In this document: piece after piece, positions 1 through 12,667 of the stretch | Layout of the letters: the number at the start of each line of letters is the position of its first letter | Numbering within the stretch: the first letter of the stretch is position 1 | Source of the DNA: Collybia mongolica | Lineage: Eukaryota > Basidiomycota > Agaricomycetes > Agaricales > Clitocybaceae | Assembly (NCBI GenBank): GCA_013420905.1 | Contig: JAAXNY010000017.1 | Span: forward strand, 1,104,292-1,168,291 | Direction: 5' to 3' | Length of the DNA stretch: 64,000 bases | Translations under genes and position numbers: made by a program | Notes under the pieces: model-generated | Databases searched by the model: none | Seen by the model: the letters and a program-made list of their open reading frames with translations, nothing else | What the model was told of the DNA's origin: nothing

Positions 1-29
1 AGGTGTGATCAATTTCGAGCCAGTAATTA

Positions 30-490
30 TCAATACATGAGACGCACCAGCTGAACATGGTAATCATTAATCTTTCTGTCCCAATGATCATCGGTGGCCT
101 CTAAACAAAAATGCTGTTCAAAGGCGCGTTCCAATTCCTGACATTCCAGTGCAACGATCAGCTTGCGATCTTTAGTCCAAGAAACACGGACTTTACCACA
201 GTACGACATCTGGTTATCCCCTCTACAGCCTGCAAATCATGGTGATCTTGAGGGTGAAATGGCCAGCGTTCGAACCAGATCTTTACCGCCTTGCCGAGGA
301 ATTCCCGCCGTTCCCCACTTGTCTGTGCTTGGCGATAATATGGGGCAAGTTTCTCAACAAACAGCTGCTTATCTTGGCTCTCCAGGTACCGGGCAGGAAG
401 AACATTGTTGCCGAAAATCACCTCAATGGGCACACGAATCAGTAACCGATTGTTCCTGATCAGGAACCAAGGAAATCAAATACATACCTC
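30..490 (-). pseudogene. Decayed partial gene of a multicopy agaricomycete family
   Basis: An open frame runs on the minus strand from about 490 down to 158. It has no ATG of its own; the frame enters from an upstream exon near 480-490. It encodes a region ending in the signature WFERWPF, which closely matches the WFERWPI motif of the gene at 2317-4924, so both belong to one proliferated family. From about 205 downward a second minus frame looks coding (containing VRVSWTKDRK) and ends in a stop at 30. Joining the two requires a frame change near 195-210, so I treat the locus as broken, although an unrecognised intron could do the same. The family's function is unknown; in agaricomycetes such genes are repeated and often lie near KDZ transposons. 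Confidence 0.4.
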
Positions 491-873
491 TCGAACAGGA
501 CGCCCGGTATTCAAACTGATTTGGAGCTCCGAGACCATATCGGAGGCTGTTTGTGAGTACGGAAAGCCAACTATTGTCCGAGTACCCATTGTCACAATCG
601 TGGTTGGTTAGGAAGGTTGAAAAAGACTTAAGACGTCAGTTAACCCATTTCCCGGATACCGGTGTCCGAGCAATAAAAACCAAAAAATGCGAAAATAAAT
701 TTATACCCCATCGTTAAAATGTGGGAAATGGATGTAAGAACTCTAGATTGGCCGTTTGAATTATCTGTAATTTTTTTCCAAGGCTAGGTAAAGTGTTGAG
801 TAAAGGTCAGACAGCTGCACAAAAGTCCGGGTCAAGTCACGACGTTTCACCCGTTAACTTGACCACTGCCAAT

Positions 874-1582
874 GGGTCGCCCCAAGTTGTACCACACACC
901 TGAGGCTCGCTTGGCCGCAAACCGTGCAAAAAGTAAACGGTCATACGACAGGTACGTTTACCTTAACTTATTTCATCTGATTAAAGCTCGATGTGGTCCC
1001 TAGACACAAACCTGAGATTGCTGTGCGTCGTCGCCAAAAACGTGGAACACATCAACCAGAGTATAATAACTTTTCTCGCTTTAACCTAAACATCGTTGAC
1101 ATTTTGTGCTAGACATGAAAGATCACATGGTAAATGTAAATGCGCCATCCGAGTCAGAGATGGGTATGTCGAAATCTAGGGACCCCTGTTCTGTGAGTCT
1201 GTGACTGATGTATCCACCAAGTAGTACCTATTGGATCAAGCGGTGCCAATGCTTGGCAGCAAAACTCGGTACCCTTACTGGTGGATCGGCCTCACTCTTT
1301 GTCGACGGCCTCTATCAGAAGTACGCTATTTCACAAAATCAAGACGTCCTCGACGCGGCAGTGGCTCAAACATCACATTTTCTTATGCGGATCCGGCGCT
1401 ATCAAGGCAAAATTTTACAGCTTGCTGGTGTGGGCCCAGAGCTGGAGCTAGTGAATACTATTGAAAGGGAGGTTAGTGAAGTCAATTCGTGGCTGGAAGA
1501 GCTCTTGTGCAGTGTGATGGGCGGTTTCGACGAGGCTGTCGCAGCATACAAATTATGCAGTTTCATGTTTCAGTTGAAATAA
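874..1582 (+). CDS. Probable multi-exon gene of a KDZ-associated small protein family
   Basis: Exon 1 begins at ATG 874 with MGRPKLYHTPEARLAANRAK, a basic, charged N-terminus shared by a multicopy agaricomycete family, and reaches a GTACG donor near 951. A basic segment follows around 1010-1060 (VRRRQKRGTHQ). The last exon reads from about 1208 to the stop at 1582 and is helical, with an acidic heptad-like stretch (ELELVNTIEREV) and no stops. I could not resolve the middle splice sites, so the exact protein is uncertain. No catalytic motif is visible and I assign no function. The neighbourhood (30-490, 2317-4924 and the KDZ remnant at 5356) suggests genes carried with or accumulating around KDZ transposons. 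Confidence 0.45.
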
Positions 1583-2075
1583 AACAATGTTTTTTTTTTG
1601 TCGCAGCATTCAAAGACAGCACATTTATATTATATACAAGCAATATGGGAGACAGGATGGCTCGGCAATGAATAGGGTCTACACACAAAATCTACAAAAA
1701 AAAATTCTCCTCACGCGATCGTGACTAAATCATGTACAACCGCTTGCTCAAACGCGGCCCTGGCGTCTTTCTCCGTCGGATACTTTTCGAAGCAGGCCCC
1801 AGAGACGCCACTGACAAGGGGTGATACGACGTGCCTGACAAGATTAATCAATAGAAATGAAAAGCGGTTCGTATGGGACGCACCAGCCTTGGAAAACACC
1901 CACATCACGGCCACGTGTCACAGCATACCAGGCTCCCGTCGCAACGCGCCTCACACTCACGGGCGTGGCATGGTTCTGACTTGAGGCGCTGTAGGTTAGT
2001 GTCGGAGGTCGCTCCGATCGTGAGCTGCTTGGGGTTGACTATGGGGCGAGGCAAGGTTTGCCATAAACTGTATAG

Positions 2076-2303
2076 CCATTCGGGTAGTTCCGCATCAATT
2101 ACGGCTCAAAAAACTATACAGTCATTTGGTCTTCTCCGGTGACGGACAAGGTTCCAGGCTGTTTGGCTTGGCGATGGTTGTGCTAATATTAACCTGTTAC
2201 AGTGGCTCAAAGAACTGTACAGTCATTCGGTCTTCTCCGGTGATGGACAAGGTTGGGCGCATTCGGGTAGTTCCACGAGGCTGTTTGGCTAATATTAACG
2301 AGA
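2076..2303. repeat. Imperfect tandem duplication (period ~101 bp)
   Basis: A 49-bp block at 2103-2151 recurs with four substitutions at 2204-2252. A shorter element (cattcgggtagttcc) is present at 2077-2091 and 2260-2274, and ggctgtttggct also occurs twice. The array lies immediately upstream of the gene at 2317, in the 734-bp space 1583-2316 that otherwise holds no recognisable gene. It could be promoter-proximal or simply a decaying duplication. Confidence 0.8.
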
Positions 2304-2316
2304 CTTTATCTGGCTG

Positions 2317-4924
2317 ATGGCCCCACCATCTTGGGCAAATGAGGAGCAACTAAAATTCCTCCGAAGTCGCCAACACGATCACTGGGAGAAACGGGTCCAA
2401 AAGAAGTTGGCGCTGTTTTGGCCTGTTCTCGACCGCGAGTGGTTCGAACGTTGGCCCATCGCCGTGCCTGATAACCCCATTCCGCATAGCCCAGAAGAGT
2501 TTGAGGCTTCACGAGAAGCAGAAGGCGAACTTATTGCACGGCAAAAAAAGGTATGTCAATTTTTACTTTCGTCACAGCTCAGCCTTAATTCAATGTATAT
2601 CAGCGTCTGAAAGACTGGTTCAACAATAACAATATCAGCAAAACCAAGTTGCGCAATGGGCACTTATCTTACAAACCTTTCCAAATCCAGATGAAATCCC
2701 GTCGTCGACCTCAACACATCGAGATTTATTCACGTCAATACTACAAGGATCGCGTCCGGGACAGAGTCAAAGCCGAGATTGAAAACAAGGGTCTAAGCCG
2801 GAAGGAAATTTTGGGCACCATCAAACGTCTCACAGCCGAAGCATTTGAGGCCGAGGATCCCGAGTTGAAGGAGAGGATATTCGCTCAAGCCGCCGCGATG
2901 AAGAATGCTCCCGCTGATGACGAAGAAGCTGCGGATGGAAACCCTACTCCTGAAAGTTATGCAGAGTAAGTATTCGTTAATGTTTGGCGGGTAAATTGTT
3001 GATCCGACCTTTCGCATCTAGTGCCATCCAAGTCTTACCAGCGGTCCTTGACAAATTCTTCGAGGAGCTGTCTCTCAGGACTGGGTGGGTATTCACGGTT
3101 CTAGCGGGTGGTCCAGAACCTGCGAACGGGGGCAAAATTAGAACACTCGGGTGCGTAACCAGTGAATTCGTGGATTTTTGTGCGGCTAACCTTCTCCTCC
3201 AGATACGACTGTGGAAAAAACAACCTCGGGCTCGCTTTTGGAGCCGCCCATCCATCTTTCCAAACCACTTTCCTGAAACCATTTGCAGCATTCGTCAAAC
3301 AGGTATTCCGTAAGCACCGCCTTTTTTTTTATTACTTTTGTTTGTATCTGAACCTGTCCTTCGACAGCAACATCTATACGTGAGAGTCGGGCCATCATCC
3401 TCAAGACCGACGATCCTGATGAGCCACCAACGACAGCAGCAGACATGGCCGCTCTTTCAGACACTGTTGGATCAGGCGCCGCATGCGAGCCTTCCTCAAC
3501 CCCTGAACACGCGCCCTCACACCCTATTTCTGTCCCTGCTACCGCGGCCCCCCAACCTGATGCGGGCCTACATGTGGGACTAGCGATTGACACCCTTCTC
3601 GCCGGTGTACACGGCCCTGCAGACGGGACGTCATCAGTTCGTTCACGCGCGGGGAGTCACCCTTCAATTAGCGTAGCGCCGGCGGTGACAGATGGACTAG
3701 GGGCTTTGGATGCGCTCATAACCTATCCATTTCCGCCACCCCCGTCCTCAATTCTTGTGCGAACAAATGAACCCGCCTCGGAACTGTCCCCTGCCTCTCG
3801 CTTGGGCCTTTGTTCACCCCCTCCTTTGTCAAACCCCTTGCCCGCAGCTGCTCCATCTGAGCACCCAAATGAACCTGGGCAACCAAACGAACGTGCCGCG
3901 GCTGAACCTTGCCTTCCCATGACCTGCCCTTCGCCTCCTCCTGTAATGACGCCGGTATGCCCCACTTCCAACATCATTTTGACCTTCCCTCAAGCCGTAA
4001 CCGCTGCCCCCGCTGCTACTTCGCCCATAAAAAAACGGGTTGCAGTGCCTTCCCCTCCTCCCCCTCCTACCACAACGCCGTCCGCCTGCTGCTCTCCCCA
4101 CTCCAACTCAGCCCCTCAATCAATAATTGCCTCCCCTCCAACTGCCTCCTCCGGTCCATCAAACAAACCCCCCCACCCTTCGCCTCCAACTGTAATGCGG
4201 TCTGCCCACCACTCGTCTGACCCCGTTCAGACTCCTCCAGTCATCGCCGCCGTCCCACCTACAAGCACGGACAACACGCAGATCTGTACGCGGATCGCAC
4301 CCCCAAGCACCATCACTCCCCATGGTCAAAGCGGCTCGGTACTCCCCGTGATTGTGGAGAAGAAAAGGAAAAGGGTGATGGCGGAAACCCACGATGATCA
4401 AGGCGGGAGAGGTCAGCGCCAACGCAAGGCACCGGCAACAAAGGAAGTAATTCCACTCACGGATGCAAAACGCCTGGATCCCCACGTCGCTCGGTACGTT
4501 TTTTTTTCTTTCTTTCCCCTGCAACGCCCGGTGTTTATGCGGCTTCCAGGGTGGGCAAGAGGGGGGGCCGCTGATATTTGGTCGCCCGGAACTCACGAGC
4601 TTCTTGTTTTCGTGGTCTTGCTGTTGTCTCGTGGTCGCGCACATGTTTTGTTGGACATTCTTATGTTTTTGTGCTCTCGTTGATATTTGGTCGCTTGCAA
4701 TTCTTCACGAGCATCTGGTTTTCAGTGTCTGGATGTTGTCTCGTGGTTGTGCACATATGTTTTTTTGTCATGCTTATGTTCTCGTGTTCTCGTTATGCGC
4801 TTTTTTGTTGTTATAATTTACGTCCTGAAAGCAATGCTATATTTAGTAATGATATGTTTTTTTCTTGAGAGATTTGTTTTCATGGAAATGGTGACGAATG
4901 TTTGTTTTTGATAGGTATAAATAG
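2317..4924 (+). CDS. Six-exon gene of a multicopy agaricomycete family, Pro/Ser-rich C-terminus
   Basis: Exons read 2317-2550, 2604-2965, 3022-3150, 3203-3309, 3368-4493 and, less surely, 4915-4924, giving 655 aa. Phases agree at every junction. Residues 1-75 carry a FWPVLDREWFERWP motif, followed by a charged segment with KDWFNNNN. A short globular part contains GWVFTVLAGGPEP and YDCGKNNLGLAFG. About 370 residues of Pro/Ser/Ala-rich low complexity follow, and a basic nuclear-localisation-like end (KKRKRV...RQRKAP). The donor at 3310 rather than 3303 is chosen because it alone keeps the long C-terminal frame open. The last intron (4494-4914) is long for this genome, so the final three codons (RYK) are tentative. 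I recognise the family as repeated in agaricomycete genomes but know no function; nuclear or DNA-associated is an inference. Confidence 0.65.
4571..4785 (+). repeat. Diverged T-rich tandem duplication (~110-bp units)
   Basis: Two units beginning gatatttggtcgc start near 4572 and 4682. Both continue through cacgagc, a ctggttttc-like stretch, tgttgtctcgtggt and a cgcacatg/tgcacatatg motif. They lie in what I read as the last intron, or the 3' flank, of the preceding gene. Confidence 0.65.
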
Positions 4925-5084
4925 TGCTACGCCGAAGAAATCAGTCGAGGACATATTGATTGATGGGAACCTTATATATATAAATAGTGCTACGCCGAAT
5001 AAATTAATCAACGACATATTGAGTGATGGAACCCCTGAGGGAGAAGCAAATTAATGGACAGAAAGGAAGAGTAGATATAAATAG
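4916..5084 (+). promoter_or_regulatory. Tandem 63-bp repeat with three TATAAATAG boxes
   Basis: The block at 4916-4974 is repeated at 4979-5034 (both start tataaatagtgctacgccga and continue through acatattga and tgatgg). A third tataaatag lies at 5076-5084. TATAAATA is a canonical TATA-box sequence, so this may be a duplicated promoter. No intact gene starts immediately downstream (the next coding stretch at 5356 is a KDZ remnant), so a function is only possible. Confidence 0.45.
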
Positions 5085-5355
5085 GCACCTTGCGTCGGGG
5101 CGCGTGACATGGAGAAGGAGGCGACGCTTTTTCGACGTGGGCAGGCCCGCCCTTACAATATCAAATCATCACGTGGAGTTGTTATATATCAAGGAGGTCT
5201 CTAACCAGCGCGCTGCATACATCACGTATAAACTGTCACTAGAGTCGATGTGATGTATCAAATGGACATAATAGCCTGTACCCAGGGGTTAGAGCTCGAA
5301 GAACAACAGTAATTTATTATTTACTTACAAGGATCCATTCGCATTGCTTACTCAG

Positions 5356-6395
5356 GCACTAGACGTCGTCTCCGCGCCGATTCGACCGCGTTGGGTGCCC
5401 ATTCTACTGACCTTCAACGGGCAAAAGTTCTAGAACGTGCAAATCGTCTCAAACGGCAGATCAATGCATGGTGTACAGTCCAATTATTGTATATGCCAGC
5501 TGTCAGCCGAATTCGCATTTCGGATGAAAGTGACAATTTGATTTCTGCAGTGGATACACCGCTGTTCCTACCTTCTCAAGCTGTGGTTCAGATTGCCGTG
5601 GGCCTTGACCTGATGGAATATGAGTGGCGTCTGCGCGTTGCACAAGCTCATGATGCCCTCCACGACATGCGTCGCCTCCTCCTGGTTCGATCTCAAATGT
5701 ATGCTGCGAAGGATCGTTTCTCGCGGGGCCAGCGCCAGGTCACTCGGAGCCAGAACCTTCTTCGCGGCATTCAATCTCGTATAGATATGTCCGTGGTGAA
5801 GTACCATGATTTCCGTGCAGCGCTTCTCAAGTTAGCTCGGCCGCTGGGAAAGGTTGGATGGGATGCTGAACTACGACCACTGCTCGATGCGGAGGTCCGC
5901 GGTTTGTCTGCGAAGGAGGCTGGCAGTAGTGAAGGCCATGTAACAATGTCATGGATATGGAAAACAAGTGAGGAGGGTGGTGACTTTGATCCTGCGGGAC
6001 CACGAATGCAAGAAGGTGCGTGAATTTCACAATATATAATATTCTTACACTGATCTGAAGGTATAGCACTTCGGATTGAATGGTGTAAATCGCGTGCAAG
6101 AGCTCATCGTTGGCAGGAAGAATGCCTATTGCTACAGGAGGAAATGCGAAGGGTTAAGGAATTTCTGCTGTGGGAGGAGCGACGTTGGGTGGACCGGGCA
6201 ACAAAGGTAGAAACGGCCCTGGACGTCTTTCATGCTGAGGGTCAGCGGGCGTATGCTTTCCGACAAGCATCGATACGCTCACAAATGCGGGTCTATTGCG
6301 AGACGACCTGGAAGGATCTCCCGCAGTATATGTCGCTAGGTACCGGGCTCCCTGAGGGACCAGACGGCGAGAATTACCACGTTGAATGTCACTAA
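5356..6395 (+). pseudogene. KDZ transposase, C-terminal exons only
   Basis: Two exons (5356-6015 and 6061-6395, joined over a 45-bp intron) encode about 330 residues typical of the C-terminal end of agaricomycete KDZ (Kyakuja-Dileera-Zisupton) transposases. Features are a basic helical start (ANRLKRQINAW), QQLYMPAV-like text (here QLLYMPAVSRIR), and the arginine/tryptophan-rich end LRIEWCKSRARAHRW followed by LLLQEEMRRV and LLWEERRWVDRA. The first exon is entered through a ctcag acceptor with no coding upstream, so the catalytic core and the CxC-type N-terminal domain are absent. The element is therefore a dead 5'-truncated copy. A further open stretch at 6441-6678 (EEDIVEDNIPKG) might be a last exon. 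No terminal inverted repeats were found. Confidence 0.7.
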
Positions 6396-6678
6396 TAATA
6401 ACTGTTTGTTTGTTTTTGCGAATGTTTTTTTTGACATTAGATGTGAAGAAGACATAGTTGAGGATAACATACCGAAAGGGAGAACAAGCAACATGAACGG
6501 AACAGGCATTGACAGACGATCGGCGAGAGTTATCAAACAAGGCCGGGTTATCGCGGACCGAGATCTAATCGAGATTCAAAAACTACGATTGGCAAGGGGC
6601 GGGGGCATGGCCAGCCCGTCACCATCCACAGTGACGAGCTCGATGTCAGCTAGCACGCCCCACAGTGTGTACTACTAG

Positions 6679-9600
6679 AAAGGGGAGGTGCGGGAATTGC
6701 CGGCCTGCGGTGCATTACAGGCGTTTGATATATCACAGCCCTCTCTAAGATGAGTATATTATATATTACCATCTGTAGCTTGGTACAGTGCATGATATAT
6801 CATAGTGCCAGCTACGGGAGGCCTCGGAGGGGATTGTAGTTCATCATCGATAGTGAAACGAACAGTTAACGAGGGACGCATAGGATAGCGACCTATCGTG
6901 AATGGCACGAGAAAGGATAGCAGATATGGTGGAATGAGGAATGAGGAGACTTTCCGGTGATATATGGGTGAGAAGCGGGAGAACAAGTACGAGCATGCCT
7001 TCCGAGGCGGGGATAGCGTCGTTCTGCAGGTCCGTGTAAAATGCGACATCAACACTTTATAGCTGTTCAAAAGAACCTGGGAGACAGGCCTAGACAGAGA
7101 AAATAAACAGTTGAGACTTATCATAAAGGCTAAGGCCCGAGGACCATCGTATATGGGCAAGGATGATGTCCGATATCAAGCCTTCCAGTGGGTCCATGCA
7201 AACTTTTATCAATGATCATGGAGTGTTGGTTTTTGTGTGTAGCTAATATAGGAAATCCGTGAGTATTGCTGATTGCATAGGCCAGAATATAAAACGGTTG
7301 TCGCAGAATTCGGGGGAATTTCACAGGATCTGTTTCCATCGAGAGCATATGTGACTAAGCGCCCAGCTGTCTGTTTGAGGAAGTATCACCACCTCTTGAG
7401 AAACGTTTCAGAAAATTCTCGTCATGATTTCTGGAGGCTGACCTTGTGATAGGTTGATGAAGCCATTTCTCAGCTCGGATCCACCGGTTGGGGCCTGAAT
7501 GTGGGTACAAACATTAAGGAATAACTTGCATTGGGCATAATAAGTCGTGGCTGGATGGACAGGACGAGAAGGCCTGGGGACTCGGAGTCAAATTTTCAAA
7601 GTTCAACTCACTGCGCGTCCTCGGACCCCTTCTCGGCAGAGACACGGAGTTTTTCATTGCGACGTTTCTCAATGCACATGGCGAATTTGTATCTTTACCT
7701 TTGTTCTACCCCAGCGGTACCTGTGTACCGCTTTTTTTAGGCTTTCACAAGTGGGATATCCCCTTTGCATCGTCTCTGAAATAAATCCACAACATCATAG
7801 CGCTATTTGAAATTCCGAATTGCATAAAGTTTGGGCAATGCTCCACACGTCGACAGTCATGTTATTGGTATGCAGCACGCCAAAGCACGCCATTACCACC
7901 TCTGGAAATGGGACGATCCCTCCCCTTCACAATGAGATGCGACCGGCACTTTGGGGCATGAAAGGTAGTCGCAGAAACTGATTGGGAGCGGGTCTGTAGC
8001 ATGGTTTAGTTAGAGATGTTGAAAGGGGGGGAGGGGATAGCTATTGCTTCGGGGAGGGTTAACTAACAGGTGATGTACAATGGTGTCCGGCGACATATAC
8101 TGGTCCCTGTATTTCAGCTACCTTGACAGGCGAGGGATCTGATAACCTGAGGGTTTGATTTATAGATGATCTTAACTAGTATACTCGCACTTCGGGAAAT
8201 ACAAGGACTTCGGGAAATACAAGGAAGCGGATGATTTTAATTCGTATCGACGGTACTACTGTGAATGACTAACCTGTATGGTATTGTTATAAAGCTTAAG
8301 GGTCTCAAAAACAATGTGCAGGTTAATAATACAGAAGAAACCTGCGGTACTCAGCGTTAGAGTTTAACGCCATATAACTGCTTCCTTTGATATGGCAACA
8401 GTCCTAATTCCTATTGTATGGCATTCTTCTATGCGGATGGTATTTTCAACCTGCCTAACATATCGCATATTGTTGTACCAAGAGGCGCAGGTATATGGTG
8501 GGTAATACTTTCGAAAGTCGGTATCGATTTTGGGGAACTAATTCATCTACGTCTTGAAACGTGTGCTGATGAATGTATAGCGCGCAAAATTGTGGAAGGG
8601 TGATTGTTTTGGCTCCGAGAGGACAAGTTATGTAAATGTGGAACAACTGACGGTCCCTTTTCTGGAACAAACACTCTTCGACAATGTCATAGTTCAGGGG
8701 CGGTGCATCGAGAACCAGTATTAGGGACCGATGAGCTTAAGGCCAGCGTCGCGCGAGTGCTTCATGCATGTAGGAGAGATTATTGTCGAGATAGGGCTTG
8801 ATGAGTGTCTGAGATGCAGTGGCACGGGAGGAGATCTGCTTGGATTGAGGGCAGGATTAGGATTTGTGATTGATTCCTAGTAGATGTGGCAGCTCGGGCA
8901 CGGTTTACGATGCTTCATGAGTCGAGTGTCACTTGTTATATTGTCGACCCTTTCAACAGTACAGTCACGTAATTCATCATCGGGGTGAAGTGCTGCTCTG
9001 TTTGTCGGGTGGACAAAGGTTGATGGGATGTCGATGTAGGGATGTATCCACCTTTTCCAGTCTCTGTGAGATGCTTCATGTTTTTTTCCTGACTTGGTAC
9101 CCCCGGCCCAGTCATCCATTTTTGTATTCATACTTTCTTGCGCATCGTTCCATGCCTCCTTCCCTGCACGCTGCACACATCCTCTTGTGGTGGCGAATAA
9201 AGACTTCTAGTGTTGTTTGCTTGTATTTCCCGGTGAGCGCGATAGGTACGAGCCGTAAAAAATGGATGTGTTCACGGGCCATGACTGAGTACTGAAGGAG
9301 CGGGTCATGCTTACCTGGCTGTATTATGATATAGCCGAGGGGTTTCGTGACGTTTGCAGTGGTGGGGCAGAGGAAGGGGGTAAGGGAAATTCGAGTGCCA
9401 CACAGTTTGTTTGAATTGGTGGCACCCGTCCATGGCCACGAGTATCATCTGATCTGTGTGGCTGGCACGCGCTTTGGTTTGGTGAACACCGAAAAATGTC
9501 AAAGCGCATATGTTGAAGGTAATTAGTGTGTCGGTCAAATCGTCTGATGTTAAAAGTTGGGACGAACAAAGTAATCAAACGCGTTCGTAAGGGATATGGC

Positions 9601-11217
9601 ATTCATGGCTGTCGAAGTGTACAGTAAAACTAACAACATAAGATAAATATAAAGATAATGATAAAGATGATATGCCATGATGATGCTATGTGATGGCTCG
9701 ATGTGATGGTGACAGTACAGGATGTAGGAAGATACTAAGACGTAGATATTGTGTTGAATGAGGAATGATTGAGCAGACATGGGTGTCGATGGGTGAGGTA
9801 ACCTACTCGTCAAAGTTAGGGGTTGATAGTGGGAGTTCAAAGGCCAATTTGTGGGCAGCCGACGTGAGTCTATGCGCCAAAACCTGCAGATATCTCTCCA
9901 AATTCAATTTGAAACCCTTCAAAAGTGGAGAAGTCCGAAAGATCCTCGATGTCAAATTGACCCGCATCGTGAGCGGCGAAGCCAATGCCATGCAAGCCGA
10001 AGTCGATTTGTGGCGCGTTCTGTGCGAGGTCGACGGTCGATGGCGAATCCTGGTGAATCGTGACGTCAAAAAAGAAGATATCAACCACTAGGAATCGGGG
10101 ACATACGCCTTGGATTGTGAGCGTCTGGTCTCTTACTGTAGCGGTGTGGCGAACGTGTGTCTGGAATTCTGCCCTCCGCTCTCGCCTTTCCTTTTTCGCC
10201 TTCCTCGTCTTCCTGACTGCTTTGGGATCACCCCTTCGGAATCGTGCTAGATGAATTGCAGCTTTCCTTCGAGAGCTCACTGATTTAGGTATGTGGGCGG
10301 GTTCGTGGCTCGAAAGTATCATGATATGGTTGTGGTTTAAGCTGTGGAGTTTGCCGAGAAAAGCCAGCCGATGCGATATATATATGGGTCACTATTTGTT
10401 TGTTTCTCCGTTGGCCACGGACACGTTCCATTCACAATGTACGGACGTCGGACACGATAGATGTCGGAGTGGCTTTTTTCGAGTGCTATATTTAGAGATC
10501 CCTCCGGGCTATGCACAAAGTCAAAGCGAGATAAACTGTTTCAACTATTCACAGGTTGTTAAAGTGCATTAGAAGACTGTCTGACATTTGGTTTTGCAAT
10601 GAGCATCATAGTCAGGGGTCATGAAATGAAATGTCAGTGAACCAACCACGAACACTCGCGCAAAATCGAAAAAACGGACTTGTAGACAAACAGCCATGAA
10701 CAAGCAGGACCATCTAGGCAAATTCCGGCTCCGGAATGGTGCTTGTCGCCAAAGCGCGCAACATACACAGAGTATCTCTGTATCAATTACGAACTGCATA
10801 ACCTTCCGGTTTCTACCTTCTCGATTTCATAGCGTTCATCACGAGACAACATCCACTATATCCAGCTCAAAAATAATGTAATGATCGTATGCAGGGGTAT
10901 GACAATGCTCAAAGCTCATACTCCTGTCAGACCTTATATTGTGCTCCTACAACTCGTACTCATGTGGTGTAGGCACTCCCAGTCAAGCAATCCAATGAAG
11001 TATAGAACTTTCAGTTTCTTGATATTATTTATAACGTGATTTTCGTAATGTATATCGTCTCAATGTTCGAAGAAAAGTCCTCATATGTTTTTCAATCTTC
11101 AAGGGGATGGAGGTGTCGCCTGAACGGAAAAAAATCACATATACATCATGATCATGGTTTCATCCAAGGCTCATTGTCGATCATCTACATCGCCGGCGGT
11201 ACAGATCAATCAGGTCT
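6679..11217. other. 4.5 kb without a supportable gene
   Basis: Only short, unconvincing open frames are present. An 18-bp direct repeat (acttcgggaaatacaagg) occurs near 8190-8225, and an AT-rich simple-sequence stretch (gataatgataaagatgata and similar) spans about 9640-9720. At 9765-10322 both strands are open (108 codons plus, 150 codons minus) with similar codon bias; I cannot decide between them and find no family match. The rest appears to be decayed DNA. Confidence 0.5.
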
Positions 11218-12667
11218 CTAATCAGAAAACTCGTAATCTTCCTGATCTGGGATTCCTAGTTCGGAAGTACTTTGGTAGAAGATATGCATACTTAGCCCTC
11301 CAGCCTCCTGGTATTTTCGGTAGTGAGTGACGTAACGCGCGTGTACTGCTTCAAACCCTGGACTACAATAACAAATGACTTTAAAATACCTAAAATTGTG
11401 GGTTTGATGGTCCCGTTGGTTAACATGAGAATCGACCATGTCAAGGAAGGCAGCGAATGCCTCTGGCTTCAGGGAGAACCCGGCATTGACGAGCTTCGGA
11501 AGCACTCCGTCGTCGATGCTCCGGATAGCAGAGGTAGGAAGGGTCCAAGAGACGGCAAATTCTGTCGTCGTTGTGATATGATGGAACAAAGAGTGAAGCG
11601 TAGAACTGTCAATGTCGTCTTCATTTGGTTCCTCCTCGTAAACTTTAAATATTTTTATGGAACAATGTGAGCGGGCAATGAGGGACGTCAGGGGCAAAGG
11701 AGGGACCTCGGAAGCCGTAATTGATAGAGATTCCAGGGATGGTATCACAATCGGGTTTAGAAAAGTATCCCAGTCAAGGTCAAAGTATGCTGCAAGGTAG
11801 AGTGACTTGAGGACAGGAAGAGTGATCTGTGGGAATGTGGGGACCCCACCAATGTCGCTGATTTTGAAATTACAAGACGCGAGGGATGGGCAGCACCGCC
11901 ATATGTCGTATATAGTCAAAGGGGGAAGGGCCATTACTTTGATGCTTATTGCTTCTAACCTCGACCAAGGAAGCAAGATAAGAGGGGGGATATACTTATC
12001 GTATTCCAGTCTGTACGTGACGCTCCGAAGCTTTGGAGCAGCTTTGAAAGGCGAAGTAATATAAGCAGGTATGGGGAGTTTGATAGAAGTGATTGATAAG
12101 GAGAGTTCCTCTAAGGCGGTAAACGTATCCGGAGGGAGGATCTAGTAGACAGCAAAGTGTATTTTGGGAGATCTCAGAAAGCGATAGCGTGGAGAACCGT
12201 TCTGGGTATCCAAAAATAATATCCGACACAGGCTCGATGCTCCCGAATACCGTCAACGAAACGGGAGAATTGATGCGTTCCAGGATAAATGTAAGCAGAC
12301 CCTGAACGGCCCTCTTAAAACCATCTGCACTGCGAAAATTGCGGGGCGATCCCAAGCGAAGACCCCGATCGTTGTATACACCCATGGAGAGCCGATGCCG
12401 GCCTGGTCCCAAGCGACCAACCGTGATTTTGCTCCAAATTGGGGGTGAATTCCACAAGATCTGCCTCCAGCGTGAACAGACGTGACCTAAGATCCAAGGG
12501 TACCTGTCATCTGGTATCGGTAGTACAACTTGGTCCCCACAAACGATCCTGAAGATATCACTCATGATCTCAGGTGGCTGATCTCGCGTTTTGTCAAGCA
12601 GGTCGATTTCCCTCCAGCTAACCGTTTGCAGGGTGAGTGGCGTGCGCAACGCGTCCGTCTCTGGCAT
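11218..12667 (-). pseudogene. F-box/LRR-like protein gene, one frameshift
   Basis: The start is ATG at 12667. An F-box-like module follows (QPPEIMSDIF ... YPWILGHVCSRWRQILWN), the substrate-receptor hallmark that binds Skp1 in SCF ubiquitin ligases, then leucine-rich text. The first frame fails after CCLLDPPSG and would end at 11996. The next frame carries on as ILPPDTFTALEELSLSI and APKLRSVTYRLEY to the stop at 11218. Alignment with the paralogue at 34516 shows the two frames form one protein, broken by a single-base insertion (or two-base deletion) at about 12139-12147. The intact product would be about 480 residues. Expression of a truncated F-box-only protein is possible but unlikely to be functional. 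Confidence 0.75.
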
